DNA of 64,000 nt from Micromonosporaceae bacterium (GCA_020027875.1 JAHRHA010000004.1:48001-112000), one strand, 5' to 3'; counted from the first letter of the stretch, positions 1 to 8,513 are shown. Made by a program: numbers and translations. Notes: a model not told the origin generated them from the letters alone.

Positions 1-98
1 CCTCTCGGCGTCTGTCCGACCGCCTCCAGGACGCGCAGCGCCCGCGAAACACTGCGGATCAGATCCGACGGTTCCCCATGGGGATGCCGCACCACCAC
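1..98 (-). CDS. IclR-family transcriptional regulator, N-terminal part only
   Basis: A gene on the reverse strand runs off the left edge of the window. From a GTG at 98 (alternative GTG codons at 95 and 92) it encodes about 32 residues that end in SVSRALRVLEAVG. This matches the first helix of the winged-helix DNA-binding domain that opens IclR-family regulators. The effector domain is outside the window, so no target can be named. It is transcribed in the same direction as the RarD-like gene, whose stop at 117 lies 18 bases upstream of this start, so the two may be co-transcribed. Family call is from this short motif only. Confidence 0.6.
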   Translation of the reverse strand, partial: MVVRHPHGEPSDLIRSVSRALRVLEAVGQTPR

Positions 99-116
99 CG
101 TCGTCCCACGCCCCCT

Positions 117-1073
117 CTATGACGACATTCTGGAGTCACTCAACCTTAGGTGCTCGCCCACGTCAACGGCGGTGCCAGTGGTCACTGCGCTCCGCGCCTG
201 TGACCGCAGGTATCGGATGCCGTCCCAGGTGAACACGCCCAGAGCCAGCCATACCAAGACGAAACCCGCGAGCCGGGCCGGTGGCATGGGTTCGCCAAAG
301 ACGAGGACGCCGCAGGCGAGCTGCAGGATCGGCGCCAGGTATTGCAAGAGTCCGATAGCCGACAGCGGGATCCGGTTGGCGGCGCCGGCGAAGAGGAGCA
401 GTGGGACCGTGGTGACTGCCCCGGAGAGCACGAGCAGAGCGGTGTGCGCGGCGGAGACCCGGCCAAGAGTCGAGTCGCCGCCCGCGACAAGAATTGACAG
501 GAAGATGACGGCCGGCACGGTCAGCGCCGCGGACTCGACCAGCAGACCGTCGGCGGCGGGCACCGAGAGCCGCTTCTTCACCAGCCCGTAGAGGCCGAAC
601 GTGCCGGCCAGAACGAGCGCGAGGTACGGGACATGCCCGTAGTCCGCTGTGAGCACGGCCACGGCCAACGCGCCCACGCCGATCGCGGCCCACTGCGCTG
701 CGCGCAATCGCTCGCCGAGTACGAAGACGCCCAGCAGCACCGTGACGAGCGGGTTGATGAAGTATCCCAGCGACGTCTCGACCACCCGGTCCGTGTTGAC
801 GCCGTAGATGTAGGTGCCCCAGTTCACCGCGATGAGCAGCGCGGCCACCGCGATCAGTCCCATCTTGCCGGGCCTGCGGATCAGCGCGGCGATCCGCCGC
901 CAGCCGCGGGCAACGGCCACGATGAGCACCACCAGCACGAACGACCACACGATCCGGTGCGCCAGGATCTCGACCGGGGTGGCCGGGCGCAACAACTTCC
1001 AGTACAGCGGAAACAGACCCCAGCACAGGTAGGCGCCCAGAGCGAAGAGATATCCCTTGCGCGCCCGGTTCAT
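117..1073 (-). CDS. rarD: RarD-like EamA-family permease
   Basis: Inner-membrane transporter of the drug/metabolite (EamA) superfamily, RarD subgroup; the natural substrate of this subgroup is not established. The 318-residue product starts MNRARKGYLFALGAYLCWG, the usual RarD opening, and shows about ten hydrophobic segments arranged as two EamA repeats. I chose the ATG at 1073 over an upstream in-frame start at 1295, because the extra 74 residues are Arg-rich, lack similarity to anything in the family and overlap the GNAT gene. The nearest upstream gene, the GNAT at 1142, reads in the same direction. Confidence 0.85.
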   Translation of the reverse strand: MNRARKGYLFALGAYLCWGLFPLYWKLLRPATPVEILAHRIVWSFVLVVLIVAVARGWRRIAALIRRPGKMGLIAVAALLIAVNWGTYIYGVNTDRVVETSLGYFINPLVTVLLGVFVLGERLRAAQWAAIGVGALAVAVLTADYGHVPYLALVLAGTFGLYGLVKKRLSVPAADGLLVESAALTVPAVIFLSILVAGGDSTLGRVSAAHTALLVLSGAVTTVPLLLFAGAANRIPLSAIGLLQYLAPILQLACGVLVFGEPMPPARLAGFVLVWLALGVFTWDGIRYLRSQARSAVTTGTAVDVGEHLRLSDSRMSS

Positions 1074-1141
1074 ACCGTTCACCGTAAGGCCCGTCTCCCG
1101 GTCGGACTCCTTAGGTGTGCCCGACGTCACGGCTACCGCGA

Positions 1142-1573
1142 TCAGTCGCGGAGGTCGATCTCCATCCACCGGTCGGGATTCACGAGCGGGAGGAAGCCGG
1201 CTGCGGCGTACACGCCGTGTGCGTCGGTTGTGGAGAGCAGGATTCGGCGCACACCATCGGCGGAGAGCCGCTCGCGTACGACCGTCACCAGCCACGTTCC
1301 GAGCCCGCGCCCGCGGGCCTCGGGCGCGATGTACACGTCGCAGAGCCAGGCAAACGTCGCGTGGTCGGTCACGACACGGGCGAAGCCGACCTGGTCACCC
1401 TCGGCCGAGTAGACCCCGAAGCACAGCGATCTATCGACGGAGGTTGACACGACGTCGACCGGGCGGCCCAATGCCCAGTACGCATCGGTGGAGAGCCACC
1501 GGTGTACGCGTGGTACGTCGAGCCGCCCCGCCGACGTGTCGATCTCGTACCCGTCATCCCGGCGCCTCAGCAT
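1142..1573 (-). CDS. GNAT-family N-acetyltransferase
   Basis: A 143-residue acetyl-CoA-dependent acyltransferase. The C-terminal half carries the acetyl-CoA loop: a beta strand ending VYIAPEARGRGLG, which contains the R-G-x-G-x-G pyrophosphate-binding motif of GNAT motif A, followed by a helix and the late motif HGVYAAAGF. The N-terminal 60 residues are more variable and would form the acceptor site. The acceptor cannot be predicted. It stops 68 bases before the RarD gene and starts 10 bases after the end of the upstream membrane-protein gene, so these three genes form a plausible leftward unit. Confidence 0.8.
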   Translation of the reverse strand: MLRRRDDGYEIDTSAGRLDVPRVHRWLSTDAYWALGRPVDVVSTSVDRSLCFGVYSAEGDQVGFARVVTDHATFAWLCDVYIAPEARGRGLGTWLVTVVRERLSADGVRRILLSTTDAHGVYAAAGFLPLVNPDRWMEIDLRD

Positions 1574-1582
1574 TCGGCGAGG

Positions 1583-2047
1583 TTAGCCTCTCGGCCGCGG
1601 CTGGCTCCATTGCGGCGGGGGTGGAGGAGGCGTGATTCGCCGCGGTTCGCGCCTCTTGGTGATCACATCCGCGACCTTGTGCAGTCCCCAGGTGACGAGG
1701 CCGATGAAGAGCGCGCCGAGCACGGCCGCGGGCCAGAAGTTGTCGACGTGGAATGGGATGTCGAGCTTGCCGGCGATCCAACTGGTCAACCACAGCAGCA
1801 GCCCATTGACCACGAGTGCGATGAGCCCGAGGGTCAGGATGTAGATGCCGCAGCCGACCAGCTTGGCCACCGGCTTGACCACGGCGTTCACCAGGCCGAA
1901 GATCAACGCGATGAGGACCACGGTGCCGACCGTTCCCCATGTCGTCGCGGCGAATGTGGATATGCCCGGAATGATGATCGTGCTCAGCCACACCGCGGCG
2001 GCCGAGCCAGCGAGGGGGAGGAGCAGACCGAGGAGTCGTCGTACCAT
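1583..2047 (-). CDS. Phage-holin-family (PF04020-like) small membrane protein
   Basis: A 154-residue protein with four strongly hydrophobic segments (about residues 5-25, 33-55, 64-85 and 98-120) and a short polar tail rich in proline. The pattern, with NAVVKPVAKLVG in the second loop, is that of the mycobacterial phage holin 4 superfamily (PF04020), a common chromosomal family of unknown function despite its name. I placed the start at the ATG at 2047 (MVRRLLGLLLPLAG) because the upstream in-frame extension to 2209 is Arg-rich and crosses into the eccB promoter region. It is divergent from eccB, 135 bases away. Confidence 0.7.
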   Translation of the reverse strand: MVRRLLGLLLPLAGSAAAVWLSTIIIPGISTFAATTWGTVGTVVLIALIFGLVNAVVKPVAKLVGCGIYILTLGLIALVVNGLLLWLTSWIAGKLDIPFHVDNFWPAAVLGALFIGLVTWGLHKVADVITKRREPRRITPPPPPPQWSQPRPRG

Positions 2048-2182
2048 GCGCGCGATCGTGCCACACCCGTAGCGCGGGGGACAGTCCGCGGACTCTCGTA
2101 CCGTCCGCGGATCCGCACCGAACGCATTCGCGTAAGGTGTTGCGGCAGTCCGGCACCTTCGTGCGCGCAAAGGGGATGGTCG

Positions 2183-3655
2183 ATGGCGTCGCGCTCGGAT
2201 CAGCTGCACTCACACCAGTTCACGCTGCAGCGGGTCGTCGGCGCCCTCGCCATGCGGGATCCCGATCCGGTCTCCTCACCCCTGCGGCGGATCGGCGGCG
2301 CTCTCCTCGCCAGCGTGATGGTGGCGGCGCTGGGGGTCGCGGCCGTCGGTGTGTACGGCGTGCTGCGGCCCGGCGGCGACGATTCCTGGCGTGATGGCAA
2401 TGCGGTGATCATCGAGACGGAGACAGGGGCCCGCTTTGTCTACCGCGACGGTGTGCTGTATCCGGTCGTGAACTACTCCTCCGCGCTGCTCATTCTCTCA
2501 TCCGCTCAGCCGCGCCGGGCCTACGTGCCGCGGGCCTCGCTGGTCGGGGTGGCTCGGGGCACTCCACTGGGGATTCCCGGAGCGCCGGACCTGCTCCCGG
2601 CCGCCGGCGACCTGGTGACCACCCCGTGGACGCTGTGTTCGCGTCCGCCGACCCTATCGGCGTTCGCGGGAAGCGATCAACGTGGCTCAGCCGCACCGGC
2701 GACCATGCCACCTGGCTCGGCGGCTTCGGCGCGAGCGGAGTCCGTGCTCCTGGTCGGATCGACGCCGGGCGGCGGCGTGGATAAGCTCGGCGGCCGTGCC
2801 CTCGTCGCCTCGGATCCGGCCGGTGGTCTGCACATGATCTGGCAGAACCGGCGCTACGCCATCACACATCCGGATCTGGTCCTGGCCGCCTTTGCCTGGC
2901 CGAGACAGGCGGCGACGCCGGTATCGCCGGCCGTGCTCAACGCAGTTCCCGCCGGGCCGGACGTGGGCAGAGTTCCGGTCGAACGACGCAACCAGCCCTC
3001 CGTTGTGGAGGGTTTCCGCATCGGGCAGGTCTTCGTGGTGGAGAACCAGAGCGGAGGCAGACAGTTCGGCGTGGCGCTCGCCGCCGGCCTCGCGGAGATC
3101 ACACCGGCGCAGGCGGACCTCCTGATCGCCGATGGCGCCAACGGGCCTGGCGGGAAGCCGAAGCAGTTGGGCCAGGCGCAGTACGCCTCGGCGCCGCGCG
3201 CCGCTTCGCTGGTGCCCACTGGCGAGGTCGTTCCGCCGGCCACAGCGCCGCAAGTCGTCAGTGCCGGCGCGAGCGGCGGCGTGTGCGCGACCTTTGCCAC
3301 CGGTGCTCCGACGCCGGAGGTCGCCCTGACGACGCCGGTCCCGCGGGACGCGGGCGAGGTACGGACGTCACGCGCGCCGGCCGACGTCGCCGCGACGGTC
3401 GACTGGGTGGCCGTGCCGCCGGGACGCGGCGCGGTCGTCGAGGCCCTCGCCGGGCCGGGCTCGCCCAATGGAGCTCTTGCCGTCGTGTCGGACCTGGGGC
3501 TTCGCTTCCCGGTGCCATCCCGTGAGGTGCTGGGCGTGCTGGGTTACCCGGACGCCGCGCCACAGCGCCTGCCCGCGGCGCTCATCGCCCTGCTGCCCTC
3601 CGGTCGGGCACTCGACCCGGCTTCGGCGGCTTTGCCGGCGACCCCGGCCGCGTGA
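2183..3655 (+). CDS. eccB: Type VII secretion protein EccB
   Basis: Membrane component of the ESX secretion complex. The 490-residue length fits the family (about 480-500). It opens MASRSDQLHSHQFTLQRVVGAL, a highly recognisable EccB N-terminus. A single transmembrane helix follows at about residues 39-61. The rest is the large extracytoplasmic domain with repeated Gly-Val-rich strands (for example YPVVNYSSALLI near residue 95). I chose the ATG at 2183; the longer open frame from 1502 overlaps two opposite-strand genes and its extra sequence is not EccB-like. The two WXG100-like genes follow. The partners EccC, EccD and EccE are not in this window. Confidence 0.93.
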   Translation: MASRSDQLHSHQFTLQRVVGALAMRDPDPVSSPLRRIGGALLASVMVAALGVAAVGVYGVLRPGGDDSWRDGNAVIIETETGARFVYRDGVLYPVVNYSSALLILSSAQPRRAYVPRASLVGVARGTPLGIPGAPDLLPAAGDLVTTPWTLCSRPPTLSAFAGSDQRGSAAPATMPPGSAASARAESVLLVGSTPGGGVDKLGGRALVASDPAGGLHMIWQNRRYAITHPDLVLAAFAWPRQAATPVSPAVLNAVPAGPDVGRVPVERRNQPSVVEGFRIGQVFVVENQSGGRQFGVALAAGLAEITPAQADLLIADGANGPGGKPKQLGQAQYASAPRAASLVPTGEVVPPATAPQVVSAGASGGVCATFATGAPTPEVALTTPVPRDAGEVRTSRAPADVAATVDWVAVPPGRGAVVEALAGPGSPNGALAVVSDLGLRFPVPSREVLGVLGYPDAAPQRLPAALIALLPSGRALDPASAALPATPAA

Positions 3656-3676
3656 ATTGCGCGGCTTCACCCGAAG

Positions 3677-3685
3677 TTATCCACA
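3677..3685 (+). promoter_or_regulatory. DnaA-box-like TTATCCACA
   Basis: A perfect TTATCCACA nonamer in the 141-base gap between eccB and the first WXG100-like gene. It is identical to the classical DnaA box. Two further perfect copies occur upstream of ssd and of the YbaB-like gene; see findings. Function here is inference. Confidence 0.45.
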
Positions 3686-3796
3686 GACACGAATTCGCTC
3701 TAGCCCATTGTGGAGTGCGGCAGCTACGGTCAGCGACGTCAATGTTTCGTTCGACAGCCGCACGGCGACCGTCGCCGCGGGCAAGGACAGAAGGGG

Positions 3797-4120
3797 GTGT
3801 CACGGGAGGTGTCCAGCACGCAGGCAGAGGCCGCCGTGATGGCGCAGGTAGCGGCGAAGTTCGACGACGTCCAACAGTCGTTGCGGACGAGCCTGTCCAA
3901 CCTCATGCGCGAGGTTCAGTCGGTGGAGACAGAGTTCCAGGGCCTCGGCGGAACCTCGTTCCAACAGGTCGTGACGGAATGGGGTCAGGACCAGGAACGG
4001 CTACTTCGAGCCCTTGGCGAGACGGCGAACGCTGTCCGCACGGCCGGCAAGATCTACACGGCCACCGACGACGTCGCATCTGATCGTCTCAAGATTCCTA
4101 ACGTCACGCTTCCGCTCTAG
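3797..4120 (+). CDS. WXG100-like secreted protein lacking the W-x-G turn
   Basis: A helical protein of about 107 residues placed as the first of an ESX substrate pair. It has the WXG100 layout, two amphipathic helices of about 40 residues each, but the central turn reads LGGTSF where the family has W-x-G. The C-terminal part has DQERLLRALGETANAVRTAGKIY, with a Y close to the end of helix 2, compatible with the secretion signal region. The start is uncertain: GTG at 3797 gives the usual length of about 100, GTG at 3809 and ATG at 3839 are alternatives. It ends 16 bases before the second WXG100 gene, so a heterodimer is likely (inference). Confidence 0.75.
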   Translation: MSREVSSTQAEAAVMAQVAAKFDDVQQSLRTSLSNLMREVQSVETEFQGLGGTSFQQVVTEWGQDQERLLRALGETANAVRTAGKIYTATDDVASDRLKIPNVTLPL

Positions 4121-4136
4121 CCTGGGGAGTTTCACC

Positions 4137-4436
4137 ATGAAGGGTCAGCTCAGCGTCAACTTTCTGCGACTTGGCGAGACCAGCGTCCACATTCAGCAGA
4201 CCATCGCGGCACTCGGTTCACAGCTGGAGCAGTTGGAGAAGGACGCCGCTCCGCTCGTGCAGACCTGGAGCGGCGACGCCAAGGAGGCCTACCAGCAGCG
4301 CCAGGCCACTTGGCGGCAAGCCTCTGCGGAGCTATCCAGCATGTTGCAGGCGATCAAGCGCGGGCTGGACGAATCGCTTGCCGATTTCCGGAACACGGAG
4401 AAGGCCGCAGTCGACGGCTTCACGTCCGGCCGCTGA
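4137..4436 (+). CDS. WXG100-family (EsxA/CFP-10-like) secreted protein
   Basis: A 99-residue WXG100 protein, the typical length. Two helices are joined by the W-S-G turn (QTWSGDAKEAYQQRQ), the family hallmark, and the second helix follows with AELSSMLQAIKRGLDESLADF. The start ATG at 4137 has a good ribosome-binding site (GGGGAG, 7 bases upstream). It follows the WXG-like gene by 16 bases and would be its dimer partner and an ESX substrate. Downstream lies a 20-bp tandem repeat and the convergent mycosin gene. Confidence 0.9.
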   Translation: MKGQLSVNFLRLGETSVHIQQTIAALGSQLEQLEKDAAPLVQTWSGDAKEAYQQRQATWRQASAELSSMLQAIKRGLDESLADFRNTEKAAVDGFTSGR

Positions 4437-4480
4437 CAAACGGCGACGATCGGGGCGAGGCCGGTGGGGACGCGGCGAGC

Positions 4481-4560
4481 GTCTCTGCCGGCCTCAGTCG
4501 TTTCTCGCCGGCCTCAGTCGTTTCTCGCCGGCCTCAGTCGTTTCTCGCCGGCCTCGACTC
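4481..4560. repeat. 20-bp tandem repeat, four units, at the 3' end of mycP
   Basis: Four head-to-tail 20-bp units: 4481-4500 (variant), 4501-4520 and 4521-4540 (identical), 4541-4560 (diverged in its last bases). The unit contains GCCGGCCTCAGTCG. It spans the stop codon of mycP (4514) and about the last 16 codons of that gene, so copy-number change would move the C-terminus. Confidence 0.85.
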
Positions 4561-5914
4561 GACCTGGACGCCAGCCCCGACGCCGCCCGAGCGGCACGGC
4601 AGCGGAGACGGCGGAGACAGCGGCGGCAGCAAGGAGCAGAATCGCGGCGGTGCCCAGTGCCAGTGAGGTCGGCCCGGGGCGACCCTGGTCATCCGCGTAC
4701 CCGGAGCCGGGGGCTATCCCCGCCGCCGGCGCGGTCGCGGTGCCAGGCGGAGCCGGCGCGACGACCTCTGTGAGCGCTCGCATCGGGTTGAGAACTCCAT
4801 ATCCATACTCTGCCGACGGCCTCGCCCCAGCGGCCGGGTCAGCGGTCGCCACGAGCCGCCGCACCACCCCGGCCCGGTCCAATTGAGGCCAGCGGGCCCG
4901 GATCAGCGCAGCCGTGGCCGCGACGAACGGGGTGGCGAAGCTCGTGCCCTGAAAGGCGGCGTGTCCACGGCGCGGCGCCGCGCCGACCACGCCATCACCG
5001 GGTGCGACCATGTCCACATAGGATCCAACCTGCGAGGTCGGCACGCGCAGACCATTCGGGCCGATGGCGCCGACACCGACCACGCCGTCATAGCTCGCCG
5101 GGTACGGTGTCGGGTCACCCCGGTCGTGCTGGTTGCCCACGGCTGCCACGACGACGATGTCGGCCTCGAGGGCCGCGTTGACCGCGCTACGCAGTGACGC
5201 GTTGTCGGTCCGCGTCGAGATCGAGAGGTTGATGACAGCTGGCCGCGGGCGACTAGCCACGGCCGCGAGGATGCCGGCGGCGAGGTCGGCCACTGCGCCA
5301 TCGCCAAGCCGAGCGCCATCGCCAAGCCGAGCGCCATCGCCAAGCCGAGCGCCATCGCCAAGCCGAGCGCCATCGCCAAGCCGAGCGCCATCGCCGGTCG
5401 GGGCAGCGTCGGCGTCGACCCGCTCGTTGACCCGGATGGGCAGGATGCTGACGGCGGGTGCGAGGCCGCGTAGCCCGGAGCCGGCGACCGGTCGGGCCGC
5501 GATGATGCTGGCCACAGAGGTGCCGTGCCCGACGCAGTCCGTCCGGCCGTCGCCGCCGCGCTCAAGCACGTCGTGGCCGGACCTGACCGCCGAGGCGAGT
5601 TGCGGATGAGCAGCGTCGACCCCGGAGTCGATCACGGCCACAATGACGCCGGCACCGTCGGTGATCTGACTCAACGCGGACAGGTCGTAGCGGTGCTGCG
5701 GCCACGGCGTGTCGGCGATGATGGTCGCCGGGGCCGGCGTGCTGGTGCAGCCTTTTGATGCGCTCGTCGGTGGCACGGAACCGGCGGCCCGGGTATCGGC
5801 GCCGTTGCCAGTACCGGCGCCGACCAGGCACCCGGCTATGAGCACAACCGTCGCGATGCGCCTGGCGGCGGCCCGGGCACGGTCGTGGCGTCGACGTGGA
5901 GCGCGACGGGCCAT
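4514..5914 (-). CDS. mycP: Mycosin (MycP), subtilisin-like protease of the ESX system
   Basis: Membrane-anchored S8 serine protease that accompanies ESX loci. The 466-residue product has an Arg-rich N-terminus and a hydrophobic signal segment at about residues 19-34. All catalytic residues are present: Asp96 (VIDSGVD), His130 (GHGTS), oxyanion Asn261 (VGN) and Ser325 (GTSFATP). A C-terminal transmembrane helix lies at about 430-455. Residues about 174-208 form an insertion of five GDGARL repeats plus a sixth partial unit, encoded by 18-bp DNA repeats, between the His and Asn blocks. I chose ATG 5914; ATG 5926 is possible. The gene converges on the WXG100 pair and diverges from the SseB-like operon. 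Confidence 0.92.
   Translation of the reverse strand: MARRAPRRRHDRARAAARRIATVVLIAGCLVGAGTGNGADTRAAGSVPPTSASKGCTSTPAPATIIADTPWPQHRYDLSALSQITDGAGVIVAVIDSGVDAAHPQLASAVRSGHDVLERGGDGRTDCVGHGTSVASIIAARPVAGSGLRGLAPAVSILPIRVNERVDADAAPTGDGARLGDGARLGDGARLGDGARLGDGARLGDGAVADLAAGILAAVASRPRPAVINLSISTRTDNASLRSAVNAALEADIVVVAAVGNQHDRGDPTPYPASYDGVVGVGAIGPNGLRVPTSQVGSYVDMVAPGDGVVGAAPRRGHAAFQGTSFATPFVAATAALIRARWPQLDRAGVVRRLVATADPAAGARPSAEYGYGVLNPMRALTEVVAPAPPGTATAPAAGIAPGSGYADDQGRPGPTSLALGTAAILLLAAAAVSAVSAAVPLGRRRGWRPGRVEAGEKRLRPARND
5297..5395. repeat. 18-bp perfect tandem repeat inside mycP
   Basis: Five identical 18-bp units (5297-5314, 5315-5332, 5333-5350, 5351-5368, 5369-5386) followed by half a unit (5387-5395). 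Unit on the + strand: GCCATCGCCAAGCCGAGC. Because 18 is a multiple of three the array stays in frame and codes for GDGARL repeats in a surface loop of the protease. Confidence 0.95.
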
Positions 5915-6031
5915 CGATGAGAGCATGACGTACGCGATGTTAGACGGGACGCGGGCCGTATGGTGGCCGCCGGGCACGGCCTTGTAGGTTGTTGCTGGCA
6001 GGCGGCCCCAGGGATGGAGGGGGGTGGCCGT

Positions 6032-8056
6032 TTGAGCGACTGGGCACCGGCCACCGAGGCCGAGGCCGCGATGCGCGATGCGCTCGGGGCGTCCGATCAG
6101 GAGCATTACTTCCGCATTCTGGCGCGGTCGGAGCTGCTCCTACCGGTGTCTGCCGACGCTCTCGCCGGACGTGCGCCGATGGGCTGGGGCACCTGGACGA
6201 CCGGTAATCGGACCCACGTCCTCGCGTTTACCTCGCCCGCTGCGCTACACACGTGCCTGAACGAGCCGGGCGGCTCGTTCCGCACCATGCCGTTCCACGC
6301 CCTCGCCGGCGATTGGCCCAACTACGAATGGTGGCTCGCGGTCAATCCCGGTCTGCCCATCGAGGCGTACCTTCCGTCCTGGTTTGTCTCTCAACTCACC
6401 CGCGGCGATGTCCGCCTGCCGGGGCGGACTATGGGTGCGCGTGCGCGCATGGCCCAGAGCGACCTCGCCGCGGCTCTCAACGGCCGGGTACGCGCATCCG
6501 CACCAGCACCCACCGTGACCGCGGTGGGGCCTGTGCCCGCTCAATCCGGCCCTGCTACATCGGCCGGCTCGGATTCCCCCCTCAACGGCCGATCAGTGAT
6601 GGAGACTGTCGAGGCCGAGATCATCGACTATCCGCCGGCCTCCGGCTCGGCCCGTGTGTATGGTCCGGGCGCCGACCCCGGCGCCCACCCCAGTGCCACC
6701 CCCGGCGCTGGGCCTGGCCGCGACTCATTTCCCGGTTCCCCGGCCGGGCCCGGTTCCGTGCGCGAGCGCGAGCCGGGCTTTGGCCCCGAGCCCGGCTTCG
6801 GTCCCGAACCGGGCTACGGCGCGGAGCCGGGTTACGGTGCGGGGCCGGGCTATGGTCCCGCGTCGGGCTTCGATCCCAGGCCGGGATACGGCGGTGGTGT
6901 CGGCTTTGGTGTTGGCTATGGACCAGGTGTTGGCTATGGACCCGCGCCGGCGCCACCGACCTCGCCAGCGCCACCGGCGGCTGCCAGGACGTCCGTAGCA
7001 CGGGAGGCGCAGGACGCCGAAATCGTCTCCGGGGCGGGCGCATGGGCTGCGGGCTTCGCCCCTGCCAACGAGACGGAGGCCAACCTCCTCGCCGCGGCCG
7101 AGGACAACAACACCGATGCGTTCCTCTCGACGTTGCTGCTGGCTCGGATCATTCTCCCCGTGCCGCCCGGCACGCCGACCAACGCACGCCCGCGCGACCG
7201 GGACTTTCCGTGGCAGATCGAAGCGGCAGATGATCAACGATTCATCTCGGTATTCACCTCGCCGGAGCGTCTCGGCGAACACAGCTACTCCCGCTTCGGT
7301 CCAGAGATCTCCTCGGTGAGTCTGCGGTTCGTCCAGCTCATCGGGGCGTGGCCGGACGAGGAGATCGCGTTCGCGATCAACCCAGGTAGCCCTGTCGGCG
7401 CGACGTTGCCGGGCTCGCAGATCGTCGCCCTGGCGACGTGGGCGGCAGAGGTCGGGCTGCGCGACGAGCCCTCGGCGGACGTGGTCATCGCGCCCAAGAA
7501 GAACGAGTCGACGCCGTCGGTCGGTGTCGCCGGAGCCCCGGTCGCCGGCGCTGATCGTGCCACCGTGATGCAGCGGACGGTGCCACCCGCGCAGCTCCCG
7601 TTCTATCTGGACCGCGGCTACGATCGCGTCTCCGGATTCGTCAACCGCGCGAGTGAGGTGTCTCACCTCATATCGCCGAGGACCCTCTACCGCGCGCTCG
7701 GGCTCGCCTACTCGGGATCCCCGTTCAGCGAGGACGACGCCGAGGTCCATGTGGTCCGGTGGGTGGCGCACCGCTCCGACCTTTACCGCCTCCCGTACGG
7801 CGGGCAGCACGAGGCGGGTATGCGTGCGATGCAGGGCTGGGTCATCGAACGCCCGCCGTTCCGCGGAAACGGCTTCGCCCCAGGCGAGATGGACGTCGTC
7901 GCGGAGTTCAAGGTCGATAGCGTCCGGTTGCCACACGGGGCCCAGATGTGGCGGCTGGCCAAGGACGGCACCGAGACGCTGGTGGCCACCTTCGACGCCG
8001 ACGCGTCCCGATGGGTCACCGCGCCACCAGCGTTCGGCGGGAGTCCGTATGCGTGA
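6032..8056 (+). CDS. Two-domain SseB-like protein, ESX-associated
   Basis: A 674-residue cytoplasmic protein without signal peptide. The N-terminal block (about residues 10-140) and a second block (about 350-480) share the same plan: TEAEAAMRDALGASDQEHYFR versus NETEANLLAAAEDNNTDAFLS, then LLLPV / IILPV, then VFTSPERL and AINPG. This is the SseB-type fold often found near ESX genes. Between them lies a linker of about 200 residues with GYG/GFG-Pro repeats. The C-terminal 190 residues are a separate conserved domain. TTG 6032 is preferred because GGAGGGGG lies 7 bases upstream; ATG 6014 would read over that site. Its stop overlaps the next gene. Confidence 0.8.
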   Translation: MSDWAPATEAEAAMRDALGASDQEHYFRILARSELLLPVSADALAGRAPMGWGTWTTGNRTHVLAFTSPAALHTCLNEPGGSFRTMPFHALAGDWPNYEWWLAVNPGLPIEAYLPSWFVSQLTRGDVRLPGRTMGARARMAQSDLAAALNGRVRASAPAPTVTAVGPVPAQSGPATSAGSDSPLNGRSVMETVEAEIIDYPPASGSARVYGPGADPGAHPSATPGAGPGRDSFPGSPAGPGSVREREPGFGPEPGFGPEPGYGAEPGYGAGPGYGPASGFDPRPGYGGGVGFGVGYGPGVGYGPAPAPPTSPAPPAAARTSVAREAQDAEIVSGAGAWAAGFAPANETEANLLAAAEDNNTDAFLSTLLLARIILPVPPGTPTNARPRDRDFPWQIEAADDQRFISVFTSPERLGEHSYSRFGPEISSVSLRFVQLIGAWPDEEIAFAINPGSPVGATLPGSQIVALATWAAEVGLRDEPSADVVIAPKKNESTPSVGVAGAPVAGADRATVMQRTVPPAQLPFYLDRGYDRVSGFVNRASEVSHLISPRTLYRALGLAYSGSPFSEDDAEVHVVRWVAHRSDLYRLPYGGQHEAGMRAMQGWVIERPPFRGNGFAPGEMDVVAEFKVDSVRLPHGAQMWRLAKDGTETLVATFDADASRWVTAPPAFGGSPYA

Positions 8057-8411
8057 CGGCTATCACGCACGGTGGCGTGGGCGGGAGTACGAGGTCAGTC
8101 CGGATGGCGCAGACATGCGCCTCTACGCCACCGAAGCGCAGGAGGGCTTCGCGCAGGTTCGCCCGGGCCGGTTCGTGCGGGTCGTCCCCGCCCGGGAGGT
8201 CGAGGACTTCTCCTACATCCGGACCACGTGCACCTGGCAAGGAGAACCGTTCATCGTGCTGGGCGAGGCCGACGGGTGGCTACGGGTCGAGTACACCGGC
8301 GGCAAGGCGCCGGTGGCCCGCACGCTGGGTCTGGAGGAGTTTGACTACGGCGTCTACCAGGGGTGGGCCCCGCTCGCCCAGGTCAGCAACCTGAGCGAGT
8401 ACCGGACGTAG
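8049..8411 (+). CDS. Conserved small protein coupled to the SseB-like gene
   Basis: A 120-residue soluble acidic-basic mixed protein (MRDGYHARWRGREYEVSPDGADMRLYATE...). I do not recognise a named domain; the pattern of short beta strands and W/Y residues suggests a small beta fold. Its ATG lies inside the end of the SseB-like gene, an 8-base overlap, so it is translationally coupled and probably acts with it. Nothing in it suggests secretion. The connection to ESX secretion is by location only. Confidence 0.75.
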   Translation: MRDGYHARWRGREYEVSPDGADMRLYATEAQEGFAQVRPGRFVRVVPAREVEDFSYIRTTCTWQGEPFIVLGEADGWLRVEYTGGKAPVARTLGLEEFDYGVYQGWAPLAQVSNLSEYRT

Positions 8412-8418
8412 TTTCCCT

Positions 8419-8454
8419 GATCGGCGCGGCGTCGTTGATCGGCGCGACGTCGTT
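8419..8454. repeat. Two 18-bp direct repeats, intergenic
   Basis: Two adjacent 18-bp units with one mismatch (TGATCGGCGCGGCGTCGT then the same with A for G), followed by the start of a third. They lie between the stop at 8411 and the hydrolase start at 8514. No hairpin is evident. Confidence 0.7.
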
Positions 8455-8513
8455 GATCTGTGCTCGGTGGGGCTGTTCAGGCGGGTCGCCCGGTCCGGCC
8501 GTAGGCTGATGGC

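Noticed and set aside
1502..2182. Upstream extension of eccB by 227 codons
   Set aside because: It overlaps two opposite-strand genes, and the EccB-like sequence begins exactly at ATG 2183.
4481..5395. Tandem repeats that could look like a CRISPR array
   Set aside because: Units are adjacent without spacers and one array is in frame inside mycP; no cas genes are present.
6725..7936. 403-codon reverse open frame within the SseB-like gene
   Set aside because: Antisense shadow; the forward frame shows duplicated domains.
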